Below are positions 43,645 to 54,729 of a stretch of DNA of 64,000 bases, in pieces; positions within the stretch are counted from its first letter, which is position 1; each line of letters starts with the position of its first letter. The stretch lies in contig WSYB01000008.1 in NCBI GenBank assembly GCA_009773645.1, positions 62,001 to 126,000 on the forward strand. Direction: 5' to 3'. The position numbers were made by a program, and so were the translations under genes. Source of the DNA: Geobacteraceae bacterium (lineage in GTDB: Bacteria > Desulfobacterota > Desulfuromonadia > Geobacterales > Geobacteraceae). A model generated the notes under the pieces. The model saw only the letters and a list, made by a program, of their open reading frames with translations. It did not search any database and was not told the DNA's origin.

Positions 43645-44712
43645 ATGTTTGAGAAGATCGAAGAACTGGAAAGGCGCTTTTCCGAGCTGGAGTCATTCCT
43701 GGCCGATCCCGCGGTGATTGCGAACCAGGCGGAGTTCCGGAAACTCTCCCGCGAGCATGCGGAGTTGAGCGGACTGGTGGAGGCGTACCGGCGCTACAGG
43801 AAGATCCTCATGGAAATCGCGGGCAACCGGGAGCTGCTGGCCGATCCGGATATGAAGGAGATGGCCGAGGATGAACTGAAAAGCCTCGATGCGGAAAAGG
43901 AACGCCTGGAGGGAGAGATCAGGCTCCTTCTCCTTCCCCGCGATCCCAATGACGACAAAAGCGTCATCCTGGAAATCCGCGCCGGTACCGGCGGTGACGA
44001 GTCGGCCCTGTTTGCCGGTGACCTGTTCCGCATGTATTCACGCTTTGCCGACACCAACCGCTGGCGGGTGGAGATTATTTCCGCATCCGAATCGGAGCGG
44101 GGGGGGTACAAGGAAATTGTCGCGTCCGTGGAAGGCACGGGGGTTTACGCCAAACTCAAGTATGAGTCGGGCACCCATCGGGTCCAGCGGGTACCGGAGA
44201 CCGAGGCGCAGGGACGCATCCACACCAGCGCCTGCACGGTTGCCATCCTCCCCGAGGCCGAGGATATCGACATCGACATCAACCCGGCCGACCTGAAGAT
44301 CGATGTCTACCGTTCGTCGGGAGCTGGCGGCCAGCATGTCAACACGACCGATTCGGCGGTCCGGATCACCCATCTTCCCACCGGCATAGTGGTGGCCTGC
44401 CAGGAGGAGCGGAGCCAGATCAAGAACCGCGCCAAGGCCATGAAAGTCCTGAAGTCAAGGATACTGGACATCATGCAGACCGAGCAGGCCGCCAAGATGG
44501 CTGCCGACCGGAAGCAGCAGGTGGGGAGCGGTGACCGGAGCGAGCGGATCCGCACTTACAACTTTCCCCAGGGGCGGCTGACCGACCACCGCATCGGGCT
44601 TACCCTTTATCGCCTTGATTCCATCATGGCCGGGGATATCGCCGAGATTGCCGATTCCCTGCGGACCTACTATCAGATGGAGGCGCTCAAGCAGCAGAGT
44701 GAAGCAGCCTGA
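43645..44712 (+). CDS. prfA: Peptide chain release factor 1
   Basis: Ends translation at UAA and UAG. The 355-residue protein has the GGQ motif in [15 protein letters not shown] (peptidyl-tRNA hydrolysis), the codon-recognition region in domain 2 and a helical N-terminus. It overlaps the downstream prmC, whose product methylates the GGQ glutamine; this pairing is classical. Confidence 0.97.
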   Translation: MFEKIEELERRFSELESFLADPAVIANQAEFRKLSREHAELSGLVEAYRRYRKILMEIAGNRELLADPDMKEMAEDELKSLDAEKERLEGEIRLLLLPRDPNDDKSVILEIRAGTGGDESALFAGDLFRMYSRFADTNRWRVEIISASESERGGYKEIVASVEGTGVYAKLKYESGTHRVQRVPETEAQGRIHTSACTVAILPEAEDIDIDINPADLKIDVYRSSGAGGQHVNTTDSAVRITHLPTGIVVACQEERSQIKNRAKAMKVLKSRILDIMQTEQAAKMAADRKQQVGSGDRSERIRTYNFPQGRLTDHRIGLTLYRLDSIMAGDIAEIADSLRTYYQMEALKQQSEAA

Positions 44713-45559
44713 TAAAGAAACCTGGACGATCCTCAAGGTCCTCGAATGGACGAAGGGATACCTGGCGGAAAAGGGGGTGGAGAACGCCCGGCTGGAGGCC
44801 GAGTGGATGCTCTGCGCGGCCCTTGGTCTTGACCGGGTAGGCCTTTACGTCAATTTTGACAAACCCCTGACCGATAAGGAGCTGGCTGCCTACCGTGCGA
44901 TGGTGACCAGACGTGCCAAACGCGAACCGCTCCAGTATATTCTCGGTTCTCAGGAGTTCATGGGGCTTGAGTTCACGGTCACACCCGCGGTTCTGATCCC
45001 CCGCCACGACACCGAGGTCCTGGTGGAGGAAGCCATGAAACGGTGCCAAAGGGGAGGAAAGGTTCTGGATGTCGGGGTGGGGAGCGGCTGTATCGCCGTT
45101 GTCCTGGCCAAGAATCTGCCGGGCGCCGAGATATTCGGCGTGGAGCAATCTCACCAGGCACTGGAACTTGCCGTGGGAAATACCGAACGCAACGGCGTTG
45201 TTGTCAAGCTGGTCTTTGGTTCGCTCTTTGAACCGTTCATAGACCAAAAGTTTGATCTGATCGTTTCCAATCCACCCTATATCCCGACGGCCGATTTGGC
45301 CCTGCTCCAGCCGGAGGTGCGGGATTACGAGCCGTGGTCCGCCCTTGACGGGGGAGCCGACGGCCTTGACTTTTACCGCCGAATCATCCCTGCTGCCCCG
45401 GATCACCTGACCCATGGCGGCTGGCTCCTCTTTGAGGTGGGCATCGGCCAGTGGCCGCAGGTGCTGGAGCTATTCGAAAAAACCGGTTGCTTTACCGAGC
45501 TCTTTACGGTGAAAGACCCTGGCGGAATTGAGCGAGTGGTCGGAGGAAGAATCGTGTAG
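44699..45559 (+). CDS. prmC: Release-factor glutamine methyltransferase
   Basis: Methylates the GGQ glutamine of release factors with SAM. The 286-residue protein has a helical N-terminal domain, the SAM motif [13 protein letters not shown] and the catalytic [10 protein letters not shown]. The GTG at 44699 overlaps the prfA end by 14 bases and starts where family members begin; the longer frame to 44615 is in another gene. The TAG stop belongs to a GTAGGGGC palindrome. Confidence 0.95.
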   Translation: MKQPDKETWTILKVLEWTKGYLAEKGVENARLEAEWMLCAALGLDRVGLYVNFDKPLTDKELAAYRAMVTRRAKREPLQYILGSQEFMGLEFTVTPAVLIPRHDTEVLVEEAMKRCQRGGKVLDVGVGSGCIAVVLAKNLPGAEIFGVEQSHQALELAVGNTERNGVVVKLVFGSLFEPFIDQKFDLIVSNPPYIPTADLALLQPEVRDYEPWSALDGGADGLDFYRRIIPAAPDHLTHGGWLLFEVGIGQWPQVLELFEKTGCFTELFTVKDPGGIERVVGGRIV

Positions 45560-45584
45560 GGGCGAGGCTGCCTCGCCCCTGCAA
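45556..45584. repeat. GTAGGGGC-type palindrome at the prmC stop
   Basis: GTAGGGGCGAGG and its complement CCTCGCCCCTGC with a short loop. The TAG is the prmC stop codon. Confidence 0.7.
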
Positions 45585-45607
45585 AAACGTACGAAAGAGG
45601 CACTGCA

Positions 45608-46861
45608 TTGGACAAACTGATTATAAAAGGTGGGAAAAAGCTCGCCGGTGATGTCACCATAAGCGGGTCGAAAAACGCCTCCCTCCCCATCTTCATATCG
45701 ACCATCCTGGCTCCAGGTCGGCACGAGATCAGCAACGTCCCCTTCTTGCGCGACATCAACACCACCATCAAGGTCCTGGAAACCCTCGGCGCGGTGGTGG
45801 AGGGGAAGGGCAACGTGGTCGGGATCGATACCGGTAAGGTCAACAACCACGAGGCCACCTACGAACTGGTCAAGACCATGCGCGCCTCGGTGCTGGTCCT
45901 CGGCCCGCTGCTCGCCAGGCTCGGAAGGGCAAGGGTGTCGCTTCCCGGCGGCTGCGCCATAGGCGCCCGACCCATTAACCTCCACCTCAAGGGGCTGGCG
46001 GCTATGGGGGCTGATATCAACCTCACTCACGGCTATGTGGAGGCCAGGGCCAAACGTCTCAAGGGGGCGCGGATTAACTTCGACATCTCCACGGTGGGGG
46101 GGACCGAGCATCTGATGATGGCGGCCGCCTTGGCCCGCGGAGAGACGATTCTGGAGAACGCGGCCCGCGAGCCGGAAATCGTCGACCTGGCGTTGGTTCT
46201 CAACAACATGGGGGCCAAGATCGAGGGAGCGGGGACCGATACCATCCGCATCACCGGCGTGAAAGAGCTGGGACCGGTCAGCCACCGGGTGATGCCGGAC
46301 CGGATCGAGGCCGGCACCTTCATGATCGCGGCAGCCATCACCGGCGGGGAAGTCAGGATAAAAGCGATGCAGCTGGAGCACCTGGATGCGCTGGTTTTCA
46401 AGCTTCAGGACGCCGGGGTGGAGATCGTCAACAAGGACAACGTGGTGCGGGTCAAGGGACCGCGTAAGATCAAGAGCGTTAACATCAAGACGCGCCCCTA
46501 TCCGGGCTTCCCGACCGATATGCAGGCCCAGTTCATGGCCCTCATGAGCCGGGCCGATGGGGCAAGCGTCATCAGCGAAAACATCTTCGAGAACCGCTTC
46601 ATGCACGTATCGGAGCTGCTCCGCTTCGGCGCCGACATTGTTGTCGAGGGGAACTCCGCCACGGTCAAGGGGGTGAGAAAGCTCTCCGGCGCCCCGGTTA
46701 TGGCCACCGACCTGCGCGCCTCTGCGTCATTGATCCTGGCCGGCCTGGCCGCAGACAACACCACGGAGGTTTCCCGCATCTACCACCTGGACCGGGGGTA
46801 TGAGGCCATAGAGAAGAAGCTGGCGGGGCTGGGGGCGGACATCGTGCGGGTGAAGGAATGA
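45608..46861 (+). CDS. murA: UDP-N-acetylglucosamine 1-carboxyvinyltransferase
   Basis: First step of peptidoglycan synthesis, adding PEP to UDP-GlcNAc. The 417-residue protein begins [24 protein letters not shown] (shown as motif: SGSKNAS) and has the active-site cysteine loop [17 protein letters not shown], which makes it fosfomycin-type sensitive. The start is a TTG. It sits between prmC and hisG, as in other Geobacter-like genomes. Confidence 0.96.
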   Translation: MDKLIIKGGKKLAGDVTISGSKNASLPIFISTILAPGRHEISNVPFLRDINTTIKVLETLGAVVEGKGNVVGIDTGKVNNHEATYELVKTMRASVLVLGPLLARLGRARVSLPGGCAIGARPINLHLKGLAAMGADINLTHGYVEARAKRLKGARINFDISTVGGTEHLMMAAALARGETILENAAREPEIVDLALVLNNMGAKIEGAGTDTIRITGVKELGPVSHRVMPDRIEAGTFMIAAAITGGEVRIKAMQLEHLDALVFKLQDAGVEIVNKDNVVRVKGPRKIKSVNIKTRPYPGFPTDMQAQFMALMSRADGASVISENIFENRFMHVSELLRFGADIVVEGNSATVKGVRKLSGAPVMATDLRASASLILAGLAADNTTEVSRIYHLDRGYEAIEKKLAGLGADIVRVKE

Positions 46862-46863
46862 TT

Positions 46864-46913
46864 GTGTAGGGGCGCGGTTACCGCGCCCAGGGCGGGGAAA
46901 CCCCGCCCCTACA
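46864..46913. repeat. Two GTAGGGGC-type palindromes between murA and hisG
   Basis: GTAGGGGCGCGG/CCGCGCCC and GGGCGGGG/CCCCGCCCCTAC are back to back. The first lies just after the murA TGA. Confidence 0.7.
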
Positions 46914-46922
46914 AAGGAATTT

Positions 46923-47561
46923 ATGACCGATTTCATCACAATAGCCATACCGAAGGGGCGCATCCTCCAGGAATCCGTTGACCTCTTCAGGAAGATCGGG
47001 ATCGATTGCCAGGAACTCCTCTCCGACACGCGAAAGCTGATCTTCGAGAACCCGTCGCAAAAGATGCGCTATATGATCGTGCGGGCCACCGATGTCCCGA
47101 CTTACGTGGAATACGGCTGCGCCGACCTGGGGATCGTGGGGAAGGACACCTTGCTCGAGCAGGAGAAGGACCTGTACGAGCCCCTCGACCTCAAGTTCGG
47201 CTACTGCCGTTTGATGGTGGCGGAGCCGGCCGAGCTCTCCCGCGACGACGACCCCGCAAGCTGGTCCAACATCCGCATTGCCACCAAGTACCCGAACATC
47301 ACCGAAAGGTACTTTGCCGGCAAGGGGGTGCAGGTGGAGATCATCAAGCTCTATGGCTCCATCGAGCTGGCTCCCCTCGTGGGGCTCTCGGAACGGATCG
47401 TGGACCTCGTCTCCACCGGCGAGACCCTCAGGCAGAATGGTCTGGTGGAGGTGGAGTCCATCGCCGAGATCACCACGCGCCTCATTGTCAACCGGGCAAG
47501 CCTGAAGACGAAGTACAAGAGAATCACGGAGATCATCGAGGGGCTGGAAAAGCACGTCTAA
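46923..47561 (+). CDS. hisG: ATP phosphoribosyltransferase (short form)
   Basis: Condenses ATP and PRPP in the first step of histidine synthesis. At 212 residues it is the short HisG form, which needs a separate HisZ regulatory subunit; no hisZ is present in the window. Motifs: IAIPKGRILQESVDLF, ATDVPTYVEYGCADLGIVGKD (shown in part) and GLSERIVDLVSTGETLRQNG. It opens the his cluster. AAAGGAATTT precedes the ATG. Confidence 0.95.
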   Translation: MTDFITIAIPKGRILQESVDLFRKIGIDCQELLSDTRKLIFENPSQKMRYMIVRATDVPTYVEYGCADLGIVGKDTLLEQEKDLYEPLDLKFGYCRLMVAEPAELSRDDDPASWSNIRIATKYPNITERYFAGKGVQVEIIKLYGSIELAPLVGLSERIVDLVSTGETLRQNGLVEVESIAEITTRLIVNRASLKTKYKRITEIIEGLEKHV

Positions 47562-47574
47562 AGTATTTTACGCC

Positions 47575-47760
47575 ACAGTCACAGAGGACTTTGAGAAAGG
47601 CTAAAAGACGATGGCACACGGAAAAGGCGGAAAAATCGGATAAAGTCGGATCAAAACTTGTTTTTGTTTTAAAGCTATTTAATCCGCCTTTTCAGATTTG
47701 ATCCGTGTCCCATTCAAGTTTTACAGTTTTCTCCGTGCGGAGCGCTTCGGCGCGCAAGCG
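47575..47760. repeat. Inverted repeat region between hisG and hisD
   Basis: ACACGGAAAAGGCGGA and GTCGGATCAAA face TTTGATCCGTGT and TCCGCCTTTT. Words of about seven bases (ATCGGAT, GTCGGAT) recur. A shorter CACAGAGG word lies at the left end. It fills most of the 236-base gap inside the his cluster. Confidence 0.6.
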
Positions 47761-47797
47761 TGTCACCGTGTCTGGCAGAAATTGATGAGGTCATGGG

Positions 47798-49099
47798 ATG
47801 AAATTCCTCGATATAAACGACAAGGATTTTGACAGGAAGTTTGCCGCCATCCTCGCCCGGGGCGAGGAGACCGGCAAGGAAGTCGAGCAGGTGGTCCAGG
47901 GAATTATAGCCGATATCCGTAAACGGGGGGATGAGGCGCTTCTGGAGTACACGCACCGCTTCGACCGGCTTGACATCGATGCAGGTGGGCTGCAGATCAA
48001 GGAAGCGGAGATCGAGCGGGCCTTTGCCAAGGTCCTGGAGCAGGATATCGAGGCCTTGAAACTGGCGGTGGAGCGGGTTGCACGCTTTCATGAAAAGCAG
48101 AAACAGGAGACCTGGCTTTCCACCGACGAGGAGGATATTCTGCTCGGTCAGATGGTCACCCCCCTTTCGAGGGTCGGCATCTACGTTCCAGGCGGCAAGG
48201 CAAGCTATCCCTCCAGCGTCATCATGAACGCCGTGCCTGCCCGGGTTGCCGGCGTGGGAGAAGTAGTCATGGTCGTTCCCACCCCTGGCGGGGAGATCAA
48301 TTCCCACGTACTGGTGGCGGCCCGACTTTCCGGGGTGGACAGAATCTTCCGCATCGGCGGAGCCCAGGCGGTGGCGGCCCTGGCCTACGGAACCGGCACC
48401 ATCCCGAAAGTGGACAAGATCACCGGTCCCGGCAATATCTATGTAGCAACGGCCAAGAAACTGGTCTTCGGCCAGGTGGGGATCGACATGATCGCGGGTC
48501 CCTCCGAGATCCTCGTCATCAACGACGGGAGCGGCAATCCGGCCCACATCGCTGCCGATCTCCTCTCCCAGGCTGAGCACGATGAGCTGGCTTCGTCCAT
48601 ACTCATCACCACCGACCGCGGCTTCGGTGAACAGGTCGCCGCTGAGGTGGAGCGGCAGCTCAAGGAGCTGAAACGGGAGGCGATAGCCCGCAAGTCGTGG
48701 GATGCATTCGGCGCCGTGATTGTGGCCGGGACCCTGGACGAGGCCATCGACTTTTCCAATCGCATTGCGCCGGAGCATCTGGAACTGGCGGTCACTTCGC
48801 CGTTTGACATCCTGCCGCGGATCAAAAACGCCGGCGCCGTCTTCCTTGGGCACTTTACCCCCGAGGCTGCCGGTGATTACCTGGCCGGCCCCAACCACAC
48901 CCTCCCCACCGGCGGGACCGCCCGCTTCTTCTCTCCCCTGTCGGTGGACGACTTTGTCAAGAAGTCGTCGATTGTCTGCTTTTCAGAGGCGGGACTTAAC
49001 AGGCTGGGGAGTGACATCGTGCGGATCGCCGAACTGGAGGGGCTGGAGGCGCACGGCAAGTCGGTGAGCATAAGACTAGGAAAGGTGAAAAACGAATAG
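47798..49099 (+). CDS. hisD: Histidinol dehydrogenase
   Basis: Oxidises histidinol to histidine with NAD in the last steps of the pathway. The 433-residue protein has GRVGIYVPGGKASYPSSVIM-type motif (here FRVGIYVPGG), the zinc- and substrate-site segments GPSEILV and AEHDELASS, and NHTLPTGGTARF. A GAGGTCATGGG site precedes the ATG. Confidence 0.96.
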   Translation: MKFLDINDKDFDRKFAAILARGEETGKEVEQVVQGIIADIRKRGDEALLEYTHRFDRLDIDAGGLQIKEAEIERAFAKVLEQDIEALKLAVERVARFHEKQKQETWLSTDEEDILLGQMVTPLSRVGIYVPGGKASYPSSVIMNAVPARVAGVGEVVMVVPTPGGEINSHVLVAARLSGVDRIFRIGGAQAVAALAYGTGTIPKVDKITGPGNIYVATAKKLVFGQVGIDMIAGPSEILVINDGSGNPAHIAADLLSQAEHDELASSILITTDRGFGEQVAAEVERQLKELKREAIARKSWDAFGAVIVAGTLDEAIDFSNRIAPEHLELAVTSPFDILPRIKNAGAVFLGHFTPEAAGDYLAGPNHTLPTGGTARFFSPLSVDDFVKKSSIVCFSEAGLNRLGSDIVRIAELEGLEAHGKSVSIRLGKVKNE

Positions 49100-49158
49100 G
49101 TCTTCGTATGTCTTATGGGACTTATGGGACCCATAGGACTTATAGGACATATAGGTTT
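49100..49158. repeat. Palindromic heptamer-like element (TTATGGGAC words)
   Basis: GTCTTATGGGACTTATGGGA faces CCCATAGGACTTATAGGAC between hisD and hisC. The words resemble those before prfA. Confidence 0.7.
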
Positions 49159-49163
49159 TTTAA

Positions 49164-50216
49164 ATGATCCCACTTCGACCTAACATCGCAAATATGAAGG
49201 GGTACGTCCCCGGTTTCCAGCCACCTGACCTCGCCGCCTGGATCAAGCTGAACACCAATGAGAACCCCTACCCGCCGTCGCCGGAGGTAGTCAAGGCCAT
49301 CCTGGCGGAGCTGGGGCCGGACGGCGCCAGTCTGCGCATCTATCCGAGCGCCTCCAGCCAGAAGCTTCGCGAGGTGGCAGGCGAGCTGTACGGCTTTGAC
49401 CCCTCCTGGGTCATCATGGCCAACGGCTCCGATGAGGTGCTGAACAACCTGATCCGCGCCTTTGCTGGCGAGGGGGAGGAGGTCGGCTATGTGCATCCTT
49501 CCTACTCCTACTACGCCACCCTGGCGGAGGTCCAGGGGGCGCGGGTGCGTACCTTCGGCCTGACGAACGATTTCCGGATTGCCGGTTTTACGGACCGTTA
49601 CGCGGGGAAGGTTTTCTTCCTCACTACTCCCAACGCCCCCCTCGGTCCGGCCTTTCCCCTCGAGTACATCGAGGAACTGGCCGGACGCTGCGGCGGCATG
49701 CTGGTGCTTGATGAGACCTATGCCGATTTTGCCGGCTCCAGCGCTCTGGCGCTGGTGAAGAAGTACGAGAACGTGGTGGTGACCAGGACCCTCTCTAAGA
49801 GTTACTCCCTGGCCGGGATGCGGCTCGGGTTCGCCATTGCCCGGCCGGAAGTGATCGGGGCACTGGACAAGATCCGCGATCACTACAACCTGGACCGTTT
49901 GGCCCAGGCTGCCTGCGTGGCGGCGCTCCGTGACCAGGCGTATTTCCGCGAATGCACCGGGAAGATCTGCGCCACGCGGGAATGGTTCACTGCCGGGCTG
50001 CGCGCTAGTGGTTACGACGTCATCCCTTCCCAGGGGAACTTCGTCTTCGCTTCGCCGCCCGATCGGAACGGCAAAAGGGTCTATGACCGGTTGTTCGAGC
50101 GGAAGATATTGGTCCGTCATTTTTCCGATCCGCTCCTGGCACATGGCCTGCGCATCTCCATCGGCACGCAGGAAGAGATGGATAGAACCCTGGCGGCAAT
50201 ACAGGAAATCGGCTAA
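49164..50216 (+). CDS. hisC: Histidinol-phosphate aminotransferase
   Basis: A PLP enzyme that transaminates imidazole-acetol phosphate. The 350-residue fold-type I protein has the [14 protein letters not shown] start motif, the [15 protein letters not shown] segment and the lysine region [15 protein letters not shown]. It lies between hisD and hisB. The heptamer-like element immediately before the start leaves little room for a strong ribosome site (AGGTTTTTTAA). Confidence 0.95.
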   Translation: MIPLRPNIANMKGYVPGFQPPDLAAWIKLNTNENPYPPSPEVVKAILAELGPDGASLRIYPSASSQKLREVAGELYGFDPSWVIMANGSDEVLNNLIRAFAGEGEEVGYVHPSYSYYATLAEVQGARVRTFGLTNDFRIAGFTDRYAGKVFFLTTPNAPLGPAFPLEYIEELAGRCGGMLVLDETYADFAGSSALALVKKYENVVVTRTLSKSYSLAGMRLGFAIARPEVIGALDKIRDHYNLDRLAQAACVAALRDQAYFRECTGKICATREWFTAGLRASGYDVIPSQGNFVFASPPDRNGKRVYDRLFERKILVRHFSDPLLAHGLRISIGTQEEMDRTLAAIQEIG

Positions 50217-50269
50217 GATCGGTTAAAAGTTTAACATTGAACCTTGAACATATTAATTTGGAGGTTGCC

Positions 50270-50857
50270 ATGTCCCGCAAGGTCTCAATCGAACGCATTA
50301 CGAAGGAAACCCAGATCAAGCTCTCCCTCACCATCGATGGTAAAGGGGAGGCGAAAATCTGCACGTCGGTGCCGTTCCTGGACCACATGCTGAATCTCTT
50401 TGCCCGCCACGGCCTGTTTGACCTGGAGGTGGAGGCCAAAGGGGACATTGACATCGATTTCCACCACACGGTGGAGGATATCGGCATTGTCCTGGGGGAT
50501 GCGTTCAAAAAGGCCCTGGGAGATAAAATGGGGATTCGCCGTTACGGCCAGGCCTCCGTTCCCATGGATGAGACCTTGGCGAGCGTGGCGGTTGACCTCT
50601 CCGGACGTCCCTACCTGGTATACAACGTGCGCCTTCCCAAGGTGAAAATCGGGGAGTTCGACGTGGAGCTGGTGAGGGAGTTTTTCCAGGCATTGGTCAA
50701 CAACTGCGGGGCGAATCTCCACGTGAATGTCATGTACGGCGAGAACGTCCATCACATTGTGGAGGCCTGTTTCAAGGCCGCGGCCCGCGCCCTGGATCAG
50801 GCGACCCAGGTGGACGCGCGGATTAAAGGGGTCATGTCGACCAAGGGGAAATTGTAA
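50270..50857 (+). CDS. hisB: Imidazoleglycerol-phosphate dehydratase
   Basis: A monofunctional 195-residue dehydratase with the two duplicated metal motifs: [13 protein letters not shown] and [11 protein letters not shown], later [14 protein letters not shown]. No phosphatase domain, as usual outside Gammaproteobacteria. Start at 50270 follows GGAGGTTGCC; the frame upstream to 50237 is not native. Confidence 0.97.
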   Translation: MSRKVSIERITKETQIKLSLTIDGKGEAKICTSVPFLDHMLNLFARHGLFDLEVEAKGDIDIDFHHTVEDIGIVLGDAFKKALGDKMGIRRYGQASVPMDETLASVAVDLSGRPYLVYNVRLPKVKIGEFDVELVREFFQALVNNCGANLHVNVMYGENVHHIVEACFKAAARALDQATQVDARIKGVMSTKGKL

Positions 50858-50860
50858 TAA

Positions 50861-50940
50861 CTCGTGAGGAGTGAGGCGTGAGGGGTGAGGCGTTTGATTT
50901 TAAAGCTTTACTCCTCACTCCTCACCCTTCACGCCTCACA
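50861..50940. repeat. Palindromic heptamer-repeat element (GTGAGGC / CCTCACT words)
   Basis: GTGAGGA, GTGAGGC, GTGAGGG, GTGAGGC face CTCCTCA, CTCCTCA, CCCTTCA, CGCCTCA around an AT-rich loop, filling the hisB-hisH gap. Confidence 0.8.
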
Positions 50941-50951
50941 AGGGCTTACGA

Positions 50952-51578
50952 ATGATAGCGATTATAGATTACGGCATGGGAAACCTCCGTTCGGTCCAGA
51001 AAGGGTTTGAGCGGGTCGGTTTCGAGGCGGTCGTCACCGCTGACCCGAAGGTGGTGCTGGCGGCGGACAAGATCGTCCTCCCCGGGGTCGGGGCGTTTCC
51101 CGATTGCTTGAGAAATCTGGAGCAGGGGGGGTTCGTGGAGCCGATCCTCAGGGTGATCGATGAGGGGCGCCCGTTTCTCGGCATCTGTCTCGGCCTGCAG
51201 CTTCTCTTTACCGAGAGCGAGGAGTTTGGACTGCACAAGGGACTTGACGTTATCCCCGGCCGGGTGGTCCGCTTTCCCGAAGGGATGGAGGAGAGGGGTG
51301 AGGAACTGAAGGTTCCCCACATGGGGTGGAACCAGCTCTCCATCCGGCGCTCCCCTCCCGCCTTTGCCGGGCTCGAAGAGGGGGACAATTTTTATTTCGT
51401 CCATTCGTATTACGTCAAGCCCGAGGATGAGGCGGTGGTGGCCGCCACTACCGGTTACGGCATCGAATTCTGCTCGGCAATCTGGAAGGACAACATCGTT
51501 GCCACCCAGTTCCACCCGGAGAAGTCCCAGGAGAAGGGGCTGCGGATTTTGAAGAATTTCGGTGAATTAAAGGCATAA
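50952..51578 (+). CDS. hisH: Imidazole glycerol phosphate synthase, glutaminase subunit
   Basis: Supplies ammonia to HisF by glutamine hydrolysis. A 208-residue class I amidotransferase: nucleophile cysteine in FLGICLGLQLLF, the PHMGWNQL segment and the His/Glu pair in TQFHPEKSQ. Works as a complex with HisF encoded downstream. Confidence 0.97.
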   Translation: MIAIIDYGMGNLRSVQKGFERVGFEAVVTADPKVVLAADKIVLPGVGAFPDCLRNLEQGGFVEPILRVIDEGRPFLGICLGLQLLFTESEEFGLHKGLDVIPGRVVRFPEGMEERGEELKVPHMGWNQLSIRRSPPAFAGLEEGDNFYFVHSYYVKPEDEAVVAATTGYGIEFCSAIWKDNIVATQFHPEKSQEKGLRILKNFGELKA

Positions 51579-51583
51579 ACCTG

Positions 51584-51692
51584 CCACGGAGACACAGAGA
51601 CACGGAGAAAGGCAAAACCCAAAAACTCTTTTTAAGGTTTTAAAATCTAAAAAGGCTTTAAGGTTCGCTCCATGTCTCTGTGTCTCTGTGGC
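51584..51692. repeat. Inverted repeat with CACAGAGA words between hisH and hisA
   Basis: CCACGGAGACACAGAGACAC (51584 onward) and the complement GTCTCTGTGTCTCTGTGG (ending near 51691) flank an AT-rich loop. It resembles the element at 28384-28501 in words and layout. Confidence 0.75.
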
Positions 51693-51710
51693 GGAAGTGA
51701 AAGGAATAAA

Positions 51711-52442
51711 ATGATAGTCATTCCCGCCATCGATCTGAAGGATGGAAAATGCGTCCGTCTGGAGCAAGGGCTCATGGAGAGGGACACGGTCTTCTGCGAC
51801 AACCCGGCCGAGCAGGCGCTGGAGTGGGAGCGGCAGGGGGCGGAGCTCCTTCATATCGTCGACCTGGACGGCGCCTTTGCAGGGGTTCCCCGAAACCGCT
51901 CTTCCATCGAGGCGATTGTGGGGGCGGTGCGGATTCCGACCCAGCTTGGCGGCGGCATCCGCGACATCGTTACAATTCGTGCGTACCTGGACCTGGGGCT
52001 CTCCCGCGTAATCTTAGGTACGGCGGCCCAGAGAAATCCTTCCCTCGTGGAAGAGGCCTGCCGGCTTTTCCCGGACAGGATTGTGGTCGGCATCGACGCA
52101 AAAAACGGGATGGTGGCGGTGCAGGGGTGGGCCGAGGTGACCGATGTCCGCGCCGTGGACCTGGCGAAAAAGTTCGAGGACTTCGGCGTGGCGGCCGTTA
52201 TTTACACCGATATCAGCCGTGACGGCATGATGCAGGGGCCGAACATCGAAGCGACCATGGCGCTTGCCGAGGCGGTCCGCATTCCGGTCATCGCTTCCGG
52301 TGGGGTGTCGTCTCTGAAAGACATTGAAAATCTGATGACCATCGAAGCGAGCGGGGTGATCGGGGTGATCACCGGCAAGGCGGTTTACACCGGGGCGATC
52401 AGGCTTGCCGAGGCGGTGGCGCTGACTAAGAAAATCAGGTAG
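51711..52442 (+). CDS. hisA: Phosphoribosylformimino-5-aminoimidazole carboxamide ribotide isomerase
   Basis: A 243-residue beta/alpha barrel catalysing the Amadori rearrangement in histidine synthesis. Motifs: [14 protein letters not shown] (catalytic Asp), [23 protein letters not shown] (seen as [10 protein letters not shown]) and [10 protein letters not shown]. The ATG at 51711 starts MIVIPAIDL; the frame from 51672 runs through the repeat and is rejected. The stop TAG is within AGGTAGGGGCAG. Confidence 0.97.
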   Translation: MIVIPAIDLKDGKCVRLEQGLMERDTVFCDNPAEQALEWERQGAELLHIVDLDGAFAGVPRNRSSIEAIVGAVRIPTQLGGGIRDIVTIRAYLDLGLSRVILGTAAQRNPSLVEEACRLFPDRIVVGIDAKNGMVAVQGWAEVTDVRAVDLAKKFEDFGVAAVIYTDISRDGMMQGPNIEATMALAEAVRIPVIASGGVSSLKDIENLMTIEASGVIGVITGKAVYTGAIRLAEAVALTKKIR

Positions 52443-52527
52443 GGGCAGAGGTAAAGGCGAAGATTTGGCCTAAGCGCTTTTTCTCTCCCTCTACCTTAAC
52501 TTGTACCTGTGAATTCGGAGAATTCAC

Positions 52528-53287
<760 letters not shown>

Positions 53288-53289
<2 letters not shown>

Positions 53290-53333
53290 GGTCCGAGGAA
53301 CGAGGTTCGAGAACGAGGAATGAGGTTCGGGAG
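53288..53333. repeat. Heptamer-repeat arm after hisF
   Basis: Words of type GTCCGAG, GAACGAG, GTTCGAG in 7-bp steps; only one arm is seen. Confidence 0.55.
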
Positions 53334-53410
53334 AGGTACTCCGGCGATGCAAAGCCCCCAGTCCAGTCAAAACTGGATAAAGGGGTTGTCATAATATACA
53401 CACAAGAGAA

Positions 53411-53439
53411 GCCCATCCTTCCGGGGATGGGCTTTTTTT
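53411..53439 (+). terminator. Intrinsic terminator after hisF
   Basis: GCCCATCC (53411-53418) pairs with GGATGGGC (53425-53432), then seven T. It would end the hisG-hisF transcript before the island. The rest of the gap to 53773 is AT-rich and holds only the first copy of a 42-bp repeat. Confidence 0.88.
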
Positions 53440-53704
53440 CGGCTTATGGCATTCGGAATTGTGATCATGATTTCACCTTTGACAAGAATGTGCAGCGGAT
53501 ATATATTCCGTATTTATTGAAATATCTTCACCAAAACTTTCATAGTTAAGCTAATGGACACGCGCCGACCCCTGGAATAGAGACCGTGGGAATGTTGAAC
53601 GGATTTACGGTCAACCGGCGAAATGGAGCATTTATTTTTTTATAAATTTAGATATTTCAAGTATATATGCCAATATAAAATTGCAGTTAATTGCAATATT
53701 TTTA

Positions 53705-53746
53705 TAAACCTAGGAAGATCACGAGAATTCCCACTATAAGGGAGTT
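53705..53746. repeat. 42-bp direct repeat, copy 1
   Basis: Identical to 56162-56203. It begins TAAACCTAGGAAGATCACGA and ends CTATAAGGGAGTT. It lies just upstream of the first cassette-like gene; the second copy lies just upstream of the DUF2971 gene. Confidence 0.9.
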
Positions 53747-53773
53747 ATGTACTTATATTTGAGGTGTTAGACG

Positions 53774-54658
53774 ATGAGCTGGCATAAGGAATGGAAGGCA
53801 ATCGAGGAGTCTATATCTGATTTTAAGGATATCTGCAAAGATTTTGTATCTGCCATGGGTGTGCAAAACTCAGACACGTTTGGGACAAAAAAGAACGAGA
53901 TCCTGCCAATGGCAAGAGAAATAGCGCAGCGTGTTACTACACTCGGCCAGCGCTATAGTTCACAGCTACCCAACACAGCTCTTGATCTGATAAAAGGTCT
54001 CGATGACCTACACTTTCAGTCGGGATTCACGCCGGTCATGGAAAAAAGCCCTACTACAGTAGCTCACTTTTCCACAAGATTGCAAAAGTTCAGGTCGGAC
54101 TTCAACTATTTGACCTCAGATCTGGAAGGAACAGCTGTCAGATTAACAGCTAGAGCATTTATACATTTGCAACGTTCTATAGTTGCTGACGACTCTATCC
54201 GTGAAAAATGGAAAGCCGCGCTTGCTCAGAATGAAATGGCATGCGAGAAGCTTGGGGCTGTCCACCTCCTACAACATGGCATATGGAGCTTTAAAGTTGA
54301 TAGCATTGGCGAGCGTACCGATCTCGTGTTGGGAGAACCTCTTAGGGATAAGGCACTGGAAGAAGTTTACCTGTCGGCAGAGGGTCTAGTTTTAACCGAA
54401 TGGAAGACGGCTACTCAGTCTAATAGCAAGCAAAGGTATCAAGAGGCTTTTGGCCAAGCAGAGCGATATGCACGCGGGTCGTTAGCCGCTATAGAGTTGA
54501 AGGGTTACCGTTACCTTGTGATCGTATCCACAGGATTTCTTAACGACGTCCCAAATGACTTCGAAAAGGACGGAATCATTTACAGGTACATCAACATCGC
54601 GGTCGATCCGTCATCCCCATCTACTCAGGCACGCAAGAGACCTGCAAAACGGACATAA
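53774..54658 (+). CDS. Unknown protein, possible PD-(D/E)XK nuclease
   Basis: A 294-residue protein with a helical N-terminal half and a C-terminal half that resembles the restriction-endonuclease fold: GERTDLVLG (candidate Asp), then LVLTEWKTATQ (ExK-type Glu/Lys) and QAERYARGSLAAIEL. This reading is inference from motif spacing. GAGGTG precedes the ATG. Low GC compared with the his genes. It is the first of several same-strand genes each followed by an attC-like fold, and its stop TAA is inside such a fold. Confidence 0.65.
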   Translation: MSWHKEWKAIEESISDFKDICKDFVSAMGVQNSDTFGTKKNEILPMAREIAQRVTTLGQRYSSQLPNTALDLIKGLDDLHFQSGFTPVMEKSPTTVAHFSTRLQKFRSDFNYLTSDLEGTAVRLTARAFIHLQRSIVADDSIREKWKAALAQNEMACEKLGAVHLLQHGIWSFKVDSIGERTDLVLGEPLRDKALEEVYLSAEGLVLTEWKTATQSNSKQRYQEAFGQAERYARGSLAAIELKGYRYLVIVSTGFLNDVPNDFEKDGIIYRYINIAVDPSSPSTQARKRPAKRT

Positions 54659-54711
54659 CTAGCGGCGACACGCGGTCTTCGCTGCGCTCTGCCGGTGCGC
54701 CTTGAGTTACC
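54655..54711 (+). other. attC-like recombination site 1
   Basis: TAACT (54656-54660) pairs with AGTTA (54705-54709). Inside, GGCG-CAC-CGG words pair with CCG-GTG-CGCC leaving two single unpaired bases, as in the extrahelical bases of integron attC sites. It starts on the stop codon of the preceding gene. The right end GTTACC does not fit GTTRRRY well. Confidence 0.45.
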
Positions 54712-54729
54712 TGAAAGAATGGAGAATCC

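Noticed and set aside
53705-53746. 42-bp repeat as a phage or integrative-element attachment site
   Set aside because: No tRNA gene, integrase or phage gene lies nearby, so an att role cannot be supported.
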